A DNA stretch of 64,000 nt from NCBI RefSeq assembly GCF_002906655.1, contig NZ_CP025795.1:248001-312000 (forward strand), in the 5' to 3' direction. A program made the position numbers and the translations under genes. The DNA comes from Vibrio hyugaensis (lineage in GTDB: Bacteria; Pseudomonadota; Gammaproteobacteria; Enterobacterales; Vibrionaceae). The notes under the pieces were generated by a model. That model had not been told where the DNA came from. It made no database searches and saw nothing but the letters and a program-made list of their open reading frames with translations. Below are positions 7,538 to 17,104 of the stretch, piece after piece. Within the stretch, counting starts at the first letter, position 1, and each line of letters opens with the position of its first letter.

Positions 7538-10020
7538 CACAGCACCTCGCTTTGCAGACTGGACACGACTGGTTTGCTGACCAATCGCCACAGAGGAATT
7601 AAGGTTGCAATCACCGCCACCAAGATGGTGATCGCCGCAATGCTCAGCGCATCACTCCAATTCCACAGATAATTTAGGCTCCAACCAAAAGCGCGCAGGG
7701 TGACAATATCTGTAAGCACATAACCCACCATGGCACCGAGCGGTACGGCGATAACCAGAGTAAAGCTGACCAAAGCGACGATCTGTCCTACCACCATTGC
7801 CATCAATTTACGGCGACTGACGCCAAGGGCATATAGCCTTGCAATGGCGGCTTTTCGCGCGTCGAGCAACATGAAACAAGCGCTGAACAAACCAATCACG
7901 GCGACCATCAACGTCACGCCGTTGAGCGCGCGCGTAATGGCGAAGGTTTGCGAGAATATATCCAACGCGATGGATTTGATTTGCGCCTGATCGTAGAGCT
8001 GACTTGGATGCAGATTCAGTTGCTCGCGCAGTTGGTCGTATACGATTTGTGGGTCCCCCGAGACTTTAATGCCGAGGCTTGTCGGCAGGTCGGTAAAGCC
8101 ACTCTCTTGCCATAATTTTGGTGCCAATAACACTTCACCATTGGGTGAGCCGTAATCATGGAATATCGCACCCACAAGCAGGTTCTTATTTGGAATTGCA
8201 TCAAGCTTAAGCTCGCTACCCAGTGATAAACCCAGTTTGACCGCGGTTGGTTCACTGATGGCGACTAACTCACCTTGGTAAAAGCGTTGCCAGAAGTTTT
8301 CCAAATGCGAATTGAACACCATGGTTTGTTCTAAGGTGTCTTTGTCTTTGGTACCAAGCAAAATCGGTAAGCCTTGCAAGTTATCATCGACGTAGTATTG
8401 CTTGTAAACGGTCTCTACGTTATCGAACTGTTCTAGAGCGCGTTCAACATTGGCAATTTCACCTTGAGCAGGACTGACATAAATATCCGCATGCAACCTT
8501 TGTTCGAGCCACTGTTTGAGTGTCGATTCAAAGCTGCCAACTAAAGTATTCATCCCCATATTGGCAGTCACCGCGAGAAGTAACGCCATCATGGCGAGTG
8601 AAAGAGGCGAGATCAGTTCGCGCAGCTCAGCAAACAAGTATTGGAGTAACCCAGATTTGGTGCGTTGCTCGCTCCAATGGGCTAATACGCTGAGTGTTTT
8701 CGGGAGATACAAAGGAATCGACACCATGAGTATGCCGAGCCACGCCATGGTGAAGCGATGATGCTCACTCAGCCATAACCCTGCGAGCGCGAGAGCCGTC
8801 AACACAATGCCAATAACGAACAGTTGGTTCTCGTTGGACCTTTCTGGCGCTTGATAAAAGCCGCCATGAGAAGAGAGGGGTTGTCGCACTCGCTGCTCAA
8901 AGTGCTGCCAACAAGCAAGCAAAGTTGCGGCTAAGGTGAGTAACAGAGCTTGTGCCCACCATTGCCACTGCCATGTTTCGGGAAGCAAGGTCGCGCCGTA
9001 AAGCTGTTCCAGTGTTAGGGCAACGGTAGGGTGCAGCCAGTGACTCAGTTGCATTCCTAGTACAAAACCAAGGGAAGCCCCAAGCGTGACCAAAATGGTT
9101 AATTCGATTAATAGAGCAGAAAAGACGACTACGGGGGCAATGCCCGCTTGCTGGATTTGTACCAATAGTCGATTTCGTTTGAGCAGGCTGTATTTGACGC
9201 CGTTGTAAGCGATGAAAAGCCCAACTAAAAATGCGAGCAGACTCATCGCAGTGAGGTTGAGGTGGAAGCTGTCGGTTAACGAACCAAGATCGGTGCTTTG
9301 GTTGTTGGCTATCCATTGCCCCTGCTTCCCAACCAAGTGTTGCCATTGGGTCCGAGAATCAAGGTCGGCATCAAAGATGGCAATGTAACTAAGCTGGTCT
9401 TGTTTGTTGAGTAACTGCTGCGCGAAGCCAATATCCATCAACATGCGGCTACCTAGCTGCCATTCATCGGGCAATACAATGACCTTAGTTTTGATATCGT
9501 CCAGAGTCAGTGTGTCTATTTCTCCGAGATTCTGGTGCTGTGATTGGCTTATCATCACAATGGGGTCACCTGCCAAAAGTTCAGGCAGAGGTAACGCGCT
9601 ATCGAATAAAGAAACGTCTTGCTCATTATCGGTCGAGTAACGAGCTCGTGAAGTGAGCGCTGCAATCAGTTCACTGCCTTGCACCGACCATCGACGACCT
9701 TGTTCATCTCTCACTCGCCCTTCAATGACAGGCAGCGCCGCGCTCAAACCGTTTTGTCTGAGGGTGAAGTAGAGTGACTCAGGTAAGTCGTTTTGCCCTG
9801 CTGGAGGAATGATCAAATCTTGTGCTTGCGCGCTGAGTTGCTTGGTGGATTCTGCATAGCTACGTTTCGCATTGAGGTTGATAGCTTGGACGGCGACAAA
9901 CAAAGTCACCGCAAGCACGATGCCAATCAGAATGGCAGCAGCTTGAAGGGGCGCTTGCCGATAGTGCGCCGTAAATAAGTTTAGTGTGAGCTTGGTATGC
10001 GTGAGCCTAGTTTGCTTCAT
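7537..10020 (-). CDS. ABC transporter permease, FtsX/MacB type (AttF/AttG-like)
   Basis: 827 residues with about ten predicted membrane segments: an N-terminal one (QAAAILIGIVLAVTLFVAVQ), a triple near 270-360, a central cluster (~400-500), and a C-terminal FtsX triple (GVTLMVAVIGLFSACFMLLD; VGQIVALVSFTLVIAVPLGA; ALSIAAITILVAVIATLIPL). Two large periplasmic domains lie between. This is a mechanotransmission-type permease rather than a classical importer. It overlaps the ATPase gene by 14 bp and the lipocalin-like gene by 1 bp, so the three are translationally coupled. The single long chain carries two FtsX-type halves. Confidence 0.85.
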   Translation of the reverse strand: MKQTRLTHTKLTLNLFTAHYRQAPLQAAAILIGIVLAVTLFVAVQAINLNAKRSYAESTKQLSAQAQDLIIPPAGQNDLPESLYFTLRQNGLSAALPVIEGRVRDEQGRRWSVQGSELIAALTSRARYSTDNEQDVSLFDSALPLPELLAGDPIVMISQSQHQNLGEIDTLTLDDIKTKVIVLPDEWQLGSRMLMDIGFAQQLLNKQDQLSYIAIFDADLDSRTQWQHLVGKQGQWIANNQSTDLGSLTDSFHLNLTAMSLLAFLVGLFIAYNGVKYSLLKRNRLLVQIQQAGIAPVVVFSALLIELTILVTLGASLGFVLGMQLSHWLHPTVALTLEQLYGATLLPETWQWQWWAQALLLTLAATLLACWQHFEQRVRQPLSSHGGFYQAPERSNENQLFVIGIVLTALALAGLWLSEHHRFTMAWLGILMVSIPLYLPKTLSVLAHWSEQRTKSGLLQYLFAELRELISPLSLAMMALLLAVTANMGMNTLVGSFESTLKQWLEQRLHADIYVSPAQGEIANVERALEQFDNVETVYKQYYVDDNLQGLPILLGTKDKDTLEQTMVFNSHLENFWQRFYQGELVAISEPTAVKLGLSLGSELKLDAIPNKNLLVGAIFHDYGSPNGEVLLAPKLWQESGFTDLPTSLGIKVSGDPQIVYDQLREQLNLHPSQLYDQAQIKSIALDIFSQTFAITRALNGVTLMVAVIGLFSACFMLLDARKAAIARLYALGVSRRKLMAMVVGQIVALVSFTLVIAVPLGAMVGYVLTDIVTLRAFGWSLNYLWNWSDALSIAAITILVAVIATLIPLWRLVSKPVVSSLQSEVL

Positions 10021-10711
10021 GGTGCAGCTCTTGGTTTATTTGCCCGAATTCAAGCTGCCCATTCTCCAAACGTAACCGAATCTGCATAAATTCGGCACAT
10101 TCAGGACTGTGCGTCACTAAAAGCACTGCGGTGTTACCCTGTGTGGTGATTTCACTCAATAGCTTCATCACCTCTAACCCGGCCTTTTGGTCTAGGTTGC
10201 CTGTTGGTTCATCGGCAAGCAACAGCTTGGGTTTATGAGCTAATGCGCGTGCGATGGCAACTCTTTGCTGTTGGCCCCCAGATAACGCAGAAACATGCCT
10301 ATCGAGAAGGGCGTTGATGCCTAATGTATCAACTAGATAATCACACCAGTCATTCCACTTTTGTTGATTCAAATGAAGTGGGAAGGCGATGTTTTGCTTT
10401 ACGTCCAATGGCGTTAACAAATTGAATTGCTGAAAGATAACGCCGAGCTTTTGATGGCGGAATAGGCTCCATTGTGGATCTTTCCATGCAGCTGCATTAT
10501 CGCCATCCAACCACAATTGGCCACCGGAAAGCGGTTCAAAGCCAGCAATCACATTGAGTAAGGTACTTTTGCCACAGCCACTTGCACCTGTTAATGCGAT
10601 GCTCGCTCCACAGGGTAAGGAGAAGTCGACATTTTCCAACACGCGATGGGTCTCTTTGCCATCAACAAAGCTTTTACTGGCACTTTTCAGTGTGACAAGT
10701 GGGCTTTCCAT
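10007..10711 (-). CDS. ABC transporter ATP-binding protein (LolD/MacB type, AttE-like)
   Basis: 234 residues with all nucleotide-binding motifs: Walker A GASGCGKST, Q-loop FQQFNLL, signature LSGGQQQRVAIARAL, Walker B LLLADEPTGNLD and H-loop LLVTHSPE. ATG 10711 is preferred because GGAGAGG lies just upstream; an in-frame ATG at 10753 lacks this. The LolD-like sequence fits the FtsX-type permease that follows with 14 bp overlap. First gene of the three-gene AttEFGH-like operon. Confidence 0.9.
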   Translation of the reverse strand: MESPLVTLKSASKSFVDGKETHRVLENVDFSLPCGASIALTGASGCGKSTLLNVIAGFEPLSGGQLWLDGDNAAAWKDPQWSLFRHQKLGVIFQQFNLLTPLDVKQNIAFPLHLNQQKWNDWCDYLVDTLGINALLDRHVSALSGGQQQRVAIARALAHKPKLLLADEPTGNLDQKAGLEVMKLLSEITTQGNTAVLLVTHSPECAEFMQIRLRLENGQLEFGQINQELHHEAN

Positions 10712-10889
10712 TTCCTCTCCTTGTGGTTCAAGTTGTGTCGTTTCTTTTGGCAACTGTCGTTAAGGTAAGTTCTATAAAACTTTAGTCAACAAACTGAAAA
10801 AGATAGCGATTTAAAGCGAGTGTTTAATCACTTGTACTTAAAAGAGCCGGAGATAGATTAATAGAAGGAAGGAGATGCAGATATTAAAA

Positions 10890-10912
10890 AAGCCCGAGTG
10901 AGACTCGAGCTT
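10890..10912 (-). terminator. Terminator of the DUF3297 gene
   Basis: AAGCCCGAGT and ACTCGAGCTT pair around GAG, and the - strand hairpin is followed by six T residues. Confidence 0.75.
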
Positions 10913-10938
10913 TTGGCGTTTGGTTCAACTTGAACAGC

Positions 10939-11184
10939 TTACACGTAGTACGCTTCAACTTCGCCTTTTAGTTTGATAAGCATTGGGTTACCGAAACGGT
11001 CTTTTGCTTTAGGTGAAGCAATTTTTACCCAACCTTCGCTGATGCAGTACTCTTCTACGTCAGTACGCTCTTGGCCGTTAATACGGATGCCGATTTGGTG
11101 TTCGAAGCATTCTTTGATGAAGAATGGGCTACGTGGGTTACCCGCTAGGCGATCTGGTAGAGCTGGTTTAGCTGTATCTGTCAT
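10939..11184 (-). CDS. DUF3297-family protein
   Basis: 81 residues from ATG 11184 (MTDTAKPALPDRLAGNPRSP). The pattern PRSPFFIKECFEHQIGIRIN, then ISEGWVKIA and GNPMLIKLKGEVEAYY matches the small DUF3297 family, commonly annotated as glutathione peroxidase-adjacent or hypothetical. No signal peptide is seen. The open frame extends upstream to 11361 but that part lacks family character and an RBS. Monocistronic, with its own terminator. Function unknown. Confidence 0.75.
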   Translation of the reverse strand: MTDTAKPALPDRLAGNPRSPFFIKECFEHQIGIRINGQERTDVEEYCISEGWVKIASPKAKDRFGNPMLIKLKGEVEAYYV

Positions 11185-11361
11185 GTTGTGTGACCTTGAA
11201 GTCCGTAAAAAAAGTGCGCCATTGTAGTCAGTGCAAGGCGAGTGTTCAAGAATTGTAGCGAGTTTTGCGGAGATTACACGGCAATAAGATGCCATTCCAT
11301 GAACAAGGCTTAAACGTGACCTGTGATAACTGTAATTTGGTTTGTCGACTTGGTTAAACAC

Positions 11362-12291
11362 TCAATCACTGGTCGCTATCTCACCTTGAAGCATCGCTTG
11401 AATGTCTACACTTTGAGCAATGGTGTGTGAAACAAATTCATCGACAATACGGCTTTTGTTGTGTTTACGGAAATAGACCGTTAAAGGTAATTGAATATCG
11501 ATTTGATTGATTGGTCTGCACACACAACTGCCATCTGCAATAAACTTAATGCATCCCGGAGCGATGGAGATGCCTAATCCAGAAGAGATGGTGGTAACCA
11601 AGTGACGCATATTCATCGGATTCCCAACAACATTGGGAGCAAAGCCGTTTTCCCTACAAACTCGAATGATTCTCTCATAAACCCCTAGCCACTCATTGCG
11701 ATGAAACAGGTGGAGGCTTTCATTGTGGAGGTCATCAATATCGATACGCTTTTTAGAGGCGAGAGAATGATTTCGGGGGAGTAATGCAGTCAAACTGTCT
11801 TCGTAGACAAGATAAGAAGAAAAATAACTTTCGTTTAAGTGATGGCTCTCTCGGCTAAAAATGATATCAACTTTATTATCGACTATGGCTTCAATTTGCT
11901 CGGCAGGTGTCATCTCATAAAGGCGTAGCTGGACGTTTGGTTGCTTGGAGCGAAAGCGGTTAATTAGCTCCGGAAGGAAAAAAGTGCAAGCCGTAGCGAG
12001 ATACCCTACCTTAATTTCCTGATGTTCATCAGAATCGATTTGTTTGATCACGGATTTTACTCGCTGATCATTTTCGATGATATGCAGTGCTTCTGGCAGT
12101 AATCGTTCTCCTGACGGGGTCAGATCCACCTGATGGGTCGTACGATCAAACAGTTTTGTTTGCAGTTCATTTTCCAGATCGGAAATATGACGAGACACGG
12201 TGGGCTGCACCGTGTGAAGTTCTCGAGCGGCGGCTGTGAAGTTCTTTAAGCGCGCTACTGTGACAAAAGTGGTCAGTGTTTTTAGGTCCAT
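11362..12291 (-). CDS. LysR-family regulator of the alginate cluster
   Basis: 309 residues: N-terminal winged HTH (LKTLTTFVTVARLKNFTAAA, VQPTVSRHISDLENEL) and a C-terminal periplasmic-binding-protein-like effector domain (KVGYLATACTFFLPELINRF; GNPMNMRHLVTTISSGLGIS). It is transcribed away from the alginate symporter gene across a 176-bp gap, the classical arrangement for a LysR regulator and its target. I infer that it senses an alginate breakdown product, perhaps a DEH-type monosaccharide. Its stop lies 177 bp from the start of the DUF3297 gene. Confidence 0.85.
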   Translation of the reverse strand: MDLKTLTTFVTVARLKNFTAAARELHTVQPTVSRHISDLENELQTKLFDRTTHQVDLTPSGERLLPEALHIIENDQRVKSVIKQIDSDEHQEIKVGYLATACTFFLPELINRFRSKQPNVQLRLYEMTPAEQIEAIVDNKVDIIFSRESHHLNESYFSSYLVYEDSLTALLPRNHSLASKKRIDIDDLHNESLHLFHRNEWLGVYERIIRVCRENGFAPNVVGNPMNMRHLVTTISSGLGISIAPGCIKFIADGSCVCRPINQIDIQLPLTVYFRKHNKSRIVDEFVSHTIAQSVDIQAMLQGEIATSD

Positions 12292-12467
12292 CGGGTGCTC
12301 ATTTTTTCTTTGTATTATTGTTATACATTAATACTATTTCCAACTTTCTTTAAGTCCGTTTAGTTTTGTTTATGGTGTAAGTCTCAGTTGTTTCTAAAAC
12401 ATGTCGACGAGAACGTGTCGAACAGCATGAGATGTGTGTACCTCCCTACAAAAACAGGAAACGGAAA
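12292..12467. promoter_or_regulatory. Divergent promoter region of the alginate cluster
   Basis: AT-rich 176-bp gap between the LysR gene and the symporter. It contains TTGTAT and TATACATTAATA elements that could serve as promoter parts, but I cannot assign start sites. AGGAAACGG lies just ahead of ATG 12468. Confidence 0.4.
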
Positions 12468-14255
12468 ATGGACATCGATGTAATCATAGTTTTAGGATAC
12501 TTCGCCTTTCTTATCGGGTTAGGTTGGGTGTTTCGCTCTGCCTCGGAGAACACAAGCGAGTACTTTCGCGGTGGCGGTAAGATGCTCTGGTGGATGGTTG
12601 GCTCTAGTGCCTTCATGATGGCGCTGAGTGCCATGACATTCACTGGTTTGATGGGCAAAGCATTAACCAGTGGTATGTCAGTAGCGATTGTTTTTTTCGC
12701 TAACGCCCTTGGTTATTTTATCAACTATCTATTCTTTGCGGCGAAAGCCAGACAAATGCGCGTGATCAGCCCGATACAAGGTGTACGTTTACGTCTTGGG
12801 CGTGTTAATGAACAAGTTTTCACGTGGGCTAACGTTCCCCTTAGCGTGCTACAAGCCGCGATTTGGCTGAATGGCTTAGCCGTTTTCACTAGCGCTGTAA
12901 TCGGTGTTCCTCTAGAACAAACCATTGTCGGTGCAGGGCTCGTTGTTCTTTTCATTTCTTTGGTTGGTGGCAGTTGGGCGGTTATCGCTTCAGACTTTAT
13001 GCAGATGATCATCATCACTGTTATGACGTTTATTGCCGCGATGGTTGCCATCTGGAAGTCAGGCGGTGTTGGCAACTTACTTGAAGTTGGTTTACCGACA
13101 CAGCAACTCATCGGCGAGGGGTACAGCTATTCATATCTATTTGTTGGTTGGTTTATCTGTATTTTTGTTAAGCAGTTTTTTAGCACCAACAACATGGTGG
13201 ATTCTTATCGATTTATTGCATCAAAAGACACTAAGAATGCTCGAAAAGCTGCACTGTTAGCATGCAGTTTGATGATCATTGGTCCTTTGATGTGGTTCCT
13301 ACCTGCTTGGTTTGTCGCGGGGAATTATCCGGATACCAGCACTTGGGGGCTTGAAGGTTTAGGCAGCAAAGTTGCAGACGCAACATACTACATGTTCGTT
13401 AAGAATGAGATGCCAGTCGGGATGGTTGGATTGATGTTAGCTGCTATGTTCGCTGCAACGATGTCATCGATGGACTCTGCATTAAACCGTAACGCGGGAA
13501 TTATTTTAAAAAGCGTTTACGAACCTTATTTCTGTAAAGACGCAACAGAAGCCAAATTAATGAATGCGAGCCGAGTACTTACTGCCGCGTTCGGAATCAT
13601 CATTATCATTTCTGCTCTGTTCCTTACTTCATTGAAGCAATTTGGTCTTTTCGACCTAATGATGCTTGTTGGTACTTTGGTAGGGTTCCCCGTTCTTATT
13701 CCATCGATCATGTGTTTCTTCATCAGAAAAACGCCAGATTGGGCTGGTTGGGGCACAATCTTAGTCGGTATGGTGGTCTCATCTATCATTGCGTTTGTCA
13801 TCACTCCAGAGATGTTGCAAAGCATTCTCGGGCTTGATCAACCTCTATCGGCACGTGAATTTGCGGAAATGAAATCAGTGACGCTGGGCGTGGTTGGTCA
13901 TATGTCGATTACTTTGCCGTTTTTCGTTCTCTCTCAGTTCTTCTATAAAGGACATGCTCCGGAGCGAGAAGCTGAAGTAAATCGTTTCTTTACCAATGTT
14001 GATACTGAAGTCGTGGTTGAAGACAACGCAACAAGCATTGCAATGGACAACAAACAGCGCGATATGCTTGGGAAAATGCTTCTGATTGCAGCGGTGTTCC
14101 TTTCGATGTTGGTCCTTATTCCAAACCCAATGTGGGGACGTATGTTGTTTGTGATTGTTGCACTGATCATTGGTGGAATTGGTGGCTTACTTCTCATTGC
14201 TTCAAAAAGAGCTAACCGTTCAGTAAATCACGTCTCTGCAACAAATAATGCTTAA
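12468..14255 (+). CDS. Sodium:solute symporter (SSS family), probable alginate monomer/oligomer uptake
   Basis: 595 residues with about 14 predicted membrane helices. SSS hallmarks are present: a GGGKMLWWMVGSSAFMMALS stretch at ~36-55 and the SMDSALNRNAGII segment typical of the family's Na+-site helix. ATG 12468 has AGGAAACGG upstream; the track's earlier ATG lacks a site. Vibrio ToaA/ToaB/ToaC symporters of this family import DEH from alginate, and the downstream PL15 and PL7 lyase genes support the same role here. It is the first gene of the cluster, under the divergent LysR regulator. Substrate specificity is inference. Confidence 0.85.
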   Translation: MDIDVIIVLGYFAFLIGLGWVFRSASENTSEYFRGGGKMLWWMVGSSAFMMALSAMTFTGLMGKALTSGMSVAIVFFANALGYFINYLFFAAKARQMRVISPIQGVRLRLGRVNEQVFTWANVPLSVLQAAIWLNGLAVFTSAVIGVPLEQTIVGAGLVVLFISLVGGSWAVIASDFMQMIIITVMTFIAAMVAIWKSGGVGNLLEVGLPTQQLIGEGYSYSYLFVGWFICIFVKQFFSTNNMVDSYRFIASKDTKNARKAALLACSLMIIGPLMWFLPAWFVAGNYPDTSTWGLEGLGSKVADATYYMFVKNEMPVGMVGLMLAAMFAATMSSMDSALNRNAGIILKSVYEPYFCKDATEAKLMNASRVLTAAFGIIIIISALFLTSLKQFGLFDLMMLVGTLVGFPVLIPSIMCFFIRKTPDWAGWGTILVGMVVSSIIAFVITPEMLQSILGLDQPLSAREFAEMKSVTLGVVGHMSITLPFFVLSQFFYKGHAPEREAEVNRFFTNVDTEVVVEDNATSIAMDNKQRDMLGKMLLIAAVFLSMLVLIPNPMWGRMLFVIVALIIGGIGGLLLIASKRANRSVNHVSATNNA

Positions 14256-14294
14256 TTAAAATGGGCTGAATTCGTTCAGCCTTAGGAACTCACT

Positions 14295-14843
14295 ATGTCT
14301 GTACAAGAAAAGTTTGGCGGCGAACTCACCGATGAAGAGTTTCGCAAATTCACCTTATATACCACCCAAAGCAACAACAAGCAGGATGATGAAGCTCGTG
14401 CTCAAATTCTTGGTTTCACGAATGAAAACGTGCGTATTGCGCCGGGAGCCATCGTTCGTATTGGTGAGAACCAGATAGGTCCACGCAGCTATATTGGTTT
14501 GTACAGCTACATCAATGGTGACGTCGTCATTGGCGAAGATGTCGCGATTGGTCCGCACGTCTCTATTGTTGCTGGCAACCATGTGTTTGACCCAGTGACG
14601 AATTGTTTCAGTGGGCGCAGTTGCTGGGAGGCGGGGAAAGTTGTCATTCAAAGAGGAGTATGGCTTACCACTGGTGTTGTTATTACACCTGGAACGACAG
14701 TCGGTGAATGCGCACTTGTCTGTGCAAATTCCGTGGTTACTTCAGATATCCCTCCCTATGCGATAGTTGCTGGTACGCCAGCTAAACAGGTTGGTCGCAT
14801 TGACCCTGAGTCAGGCCAATATCACTGGTTTAATAAGGAGTAA
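14295..14843 (+). CDS. Left-handed beta-helix (hexapeptide) acyltransferase
   Basis: 182 residues. Repeated hexapeptides such as VRIAPG, AIVRIG, VVIGED, VAIGPH, VVITPG, TTVGEC mark an LbH acetyltransferase of the LacA/NodL/xenobiotic-acetyltransferase type. The C-terminal part ends with the family pattern DIPPYAIVAGTPAKQVGRI. A catalytic-type His is seen in AGNHVFDP. It lies 39 bp after the symporter gene and 7 bp before the PL15 gene, so co-expression is likely. O-acetylated alginate oligosaccharides or their breakdown products are possible substrates, but this is only inferred; such a gene is not a standard member of alginate-degrading operons. Confidence 0.8.
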   Translation: MSVQEKFGGELTDEEFRKFTLYTTQSNNKQDDEARAQILGFTNENVRIAPGAIVRIGENQIGPRSYIGLYSYINGDVVIGEDVAIGPHVSIVAGNHVFDPVTNCFSGRSCWEAGKVVIQRGVWLTTGVVITPGTTVGECALVCANSVVTSDIPPYAIVAGTPAKQVGRIDPESGQYHWFNKE

Positions 14844-14850
14844 GCAATAA

Positions 14851-17040
14851 ATGTTACCCCTAACAAGAAAGCATGACTTTCAGTTATTTACGTCACCAAC
14901 AAAGCACTCTGTTGTGGTAAACCCGCCAAGTTTTAATTGGCCACATGAGCGTTATGAAGCACTGTATCGCATTGAATTAGAGGCCGTGGACCAGAAAAAA
15001 TCATGGTCTTGGGAGCGTGTCCAGTCTCCGATGCAGTTGGACTTTCCTCTTGAACAGGGCAACTACCGTTGGCGAGTAAAGTGTGAGCAAAGTGGCGAGT
15101 TCTCTCTCTGGAACGAGTTCTCTATTGAAGCGGAGACCGAGGCGTACTTAGCACCATCGGCGAAAGAGTTGTTCGCTTTATGTGATGGGCATGACCAGTT
15201 CTTACTCTATTTTGATGCGGATATCCCCGTGATACAAAATGCGTCCTCAGAGTGCAGACGGAAACTTGCTGCAAGTGTTGAAGGCATTGATATTGAAGCC
15301 ATTCAGTACCCAAATCACTATCGCAGAGGTTTGGAAGAAGGGAAGCGCACAGCCATTGCGAATGTACGTAATTGGATTGACCGGGATTTGATTGCCTTAA
15401 CGTTACTTTATCGAATTTGGGGTGATGAAACTGCGGGTCATCAAGCTTGTCAGGTGTTACTGCGCCTTGCCGAGTGGAGTCCAGAGGGGCCAGCCTCTTT
15501 GCTTCGCCCTTGCACATGGGGAGATGAGGTCGGTTTGTCTTTGGCGAGAAACCTATATCTTGCTTACCACTGGCTGACGCCTTTATTGACAGAGGAAGAA
15601 CGCGATTTTGTTCGTCCGTTATTGGTTCGTTTAGCGTTTCAAATGGAAGAAAGGTTAGAACAAGATCAATTTAAGCAATTTCCTGGGCACTCTCATACAT
15701 CAAGACTTCCAGCGTACTTAGGTATCGCTGCTCTTACTTTGCATAAAGAGTTTGATATCACCACATGTGAACGTTGGTTGAATTACGCATTGATGATTTA
15801 TCGAGGTGTCTTGCCATTTTATGGAGGCGAAGATGGCAGTTGGGTAGAAGGGCCATTCTATTCGTCGTCTTACACCAAGTGGCATCATCCGTTCTTTTTA
15901 GCAGTGGAACGTTTGAGCGGATTCTCTTTCTACAATCATCCGTTTTACAAAAACTACGTCAAATTTGCGATGGATTTTGTCGCAACTCAAGAACGTATTC
16001 ACCCATTTGGGGACGGCTTTTGGTGTCAACGTGAAGGTAAAGAGTGGCCGGGCTTCTTTGCTCAGAATCCATTGCGTATTTACGCACAACGCTACGGCGA
16101 TCAGGCCGCGCGTCATTTGGACAATGTGTTAGAGGATGACATCCAGTCTTACAAACTGCATTTACTAGATGTTGTACCGACAATACCGCAGTTAAACCAT
16201 CGGGAGATGACTGATGGCGTCGACGAATGTTCGAGTGACTTAGCGCATATTTACTACTCGTATGCTGGCCTTGGTAAGTTGTCGAAAAGCAAGATGGCTT
16301 TGTATTACCGCGCGAGTCAATTTGGCAATAGCTCACACCGTCATGCTGACCAAGGTAACTTTGCTTTGGTCGACCGTGGACAAAATATCTTAACGCCAAG
16401 TGGTAGTTATGGTTATCGATTCGGTAGCCAACATCACAGTTTGTGGACTCGGACCACTCAAGCGCACAACTTACCTTTGGTTGCTGGAATGGGACAAAAG
16501 CTGGATTGCCCTTCTGGTGTTGCTCAGTTAATCAAGCAGCAAAACGACGCTGACTTCAACTACGTTGTTCTTGATTTAACCGAGGCTTATGTGGGCTGCA
16601 AACATTACTGGCGAACGCTTGTTCAAGTCGCAGACAAAGGAATGGTGGTTTTTGATGATTTAGAGCTAACTGAGGCTAGAGATGTTCAATGGCGTCTGCA
16701 TACCCCGAGCCAAGTCGAGTTTGGGACTGATACTACTCGACTTCTTCAAGGCAATCTTGAGTACACACTTCAGGTTACTGGAGAGGAATTGAGCAGCCCT
16801 CAGTTTGTTCCTGAAATCAATGACGCTGATGGTTTTTATGGTGATGTGGAATCGGATGCTCAGAAGCAAATTAACCATCTTGAATGGAAGTTACCGGCAC
16901 GTTTGACTCATCGTGTACTTATGAGTTGTGTAAAAGAAGTGGACTTGATTTGTCATCTTGATGAAGAGGGGGCTGCTATCGAGTGGAATGGTTTGCTTCT
17001 TCGTCTAGGAACCAAGGAACGTCTTCTTCAACCTCAGTGA
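14851..17040 (+). CDS. Oligoalginate lyase-like protein, PL15 / heparinase II-III fold
   Basis: 729 residues without a signal peptide, so probably cytoplasmic. Layout follows the exolytic lyase Atu3025 (PL15): an N-terminal beta-sandwich (~1-95), an alpha-barrel (~100-440) and a C-terminal beta-sandwich with the heparinase II/III segment (~460-729). By alignment from memory the catalytic residues correspond to His282 (in GHSHTSR) and Tyr337 (in GSWVEGPFY), with the further conserved histidines in SSHRHADQGN near 496-498. It would cleave imported oligoalginate to the unsaturated monosaccharide. It is flanked by the acetyltransferase gene and the secreted PL7 lyase. Confidence 0.8.
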   Translation: MLPLTRKHDFQLFTSPTKHSVVVNPPSFNWPHERYEALYRIELEAVDQKKSWSWERVQSPMQLDFPLEQGNYRWRVKCEQSGEFSLWNEFSIEAETEAYLAPSAKELFALCDGHDQFLLYFDADIPVIQNASSECRRKLAASVEGIDIEAIQYPNHYRRGLEEGKRTAIANVRNWIDRDLIALTLLYRIWGDETAGHQACQVLLRLAEWSPEGPASLLRPCTWGDEVGLSLARNLYLAYHWLTPLLTEEERDFVRPLLVRLAFQMEERLEQDQFKQFPGHSHTSRLPAYLGIAALTLHKEFDITTCERWLNYALMIYRGVLPFYGGEDGSWVEGPFYSSSYTKWHHPFFLAVERLSGFSFYNHPFYKNYVKFAMDFVATQERIHPFGDGFWCQREGKEWPGFFAQNPLRIYAQRYGDQAARHLDNVLEDDIQSYKLHLLDVVPTIPQLNHREMTDGVDECSSDLAHIYYSYAGLGKLSKSKMALYYRASQFGNSSHRHADQGNFALVDRGQNILTPSGSYGYRFGSQHHSLWTRTTQAHNLPLVAGMGQKLDCPSGVAQLIKQQNDADFNYVVLDLTEAYVGCKHYWRTLVQVADKGMVVFDDLELTEARDVQWRLHTPSQVEFGTDTTRLLQGNLEYTLQVTGEELSSPQFVPEINDADGFYGDVESDAQKQINHLEWKLPARLTHRVLMSCVKEVDLICHLDEEGAAIEWNGLLLRLGTKERLLQPQ

Positions 17041-17104
17041 TATCCCAAATCCGCTGCAACTTTATCGTGGCGGATTTTTAATATAACGATAAAGAGAAAC
17101 AACA

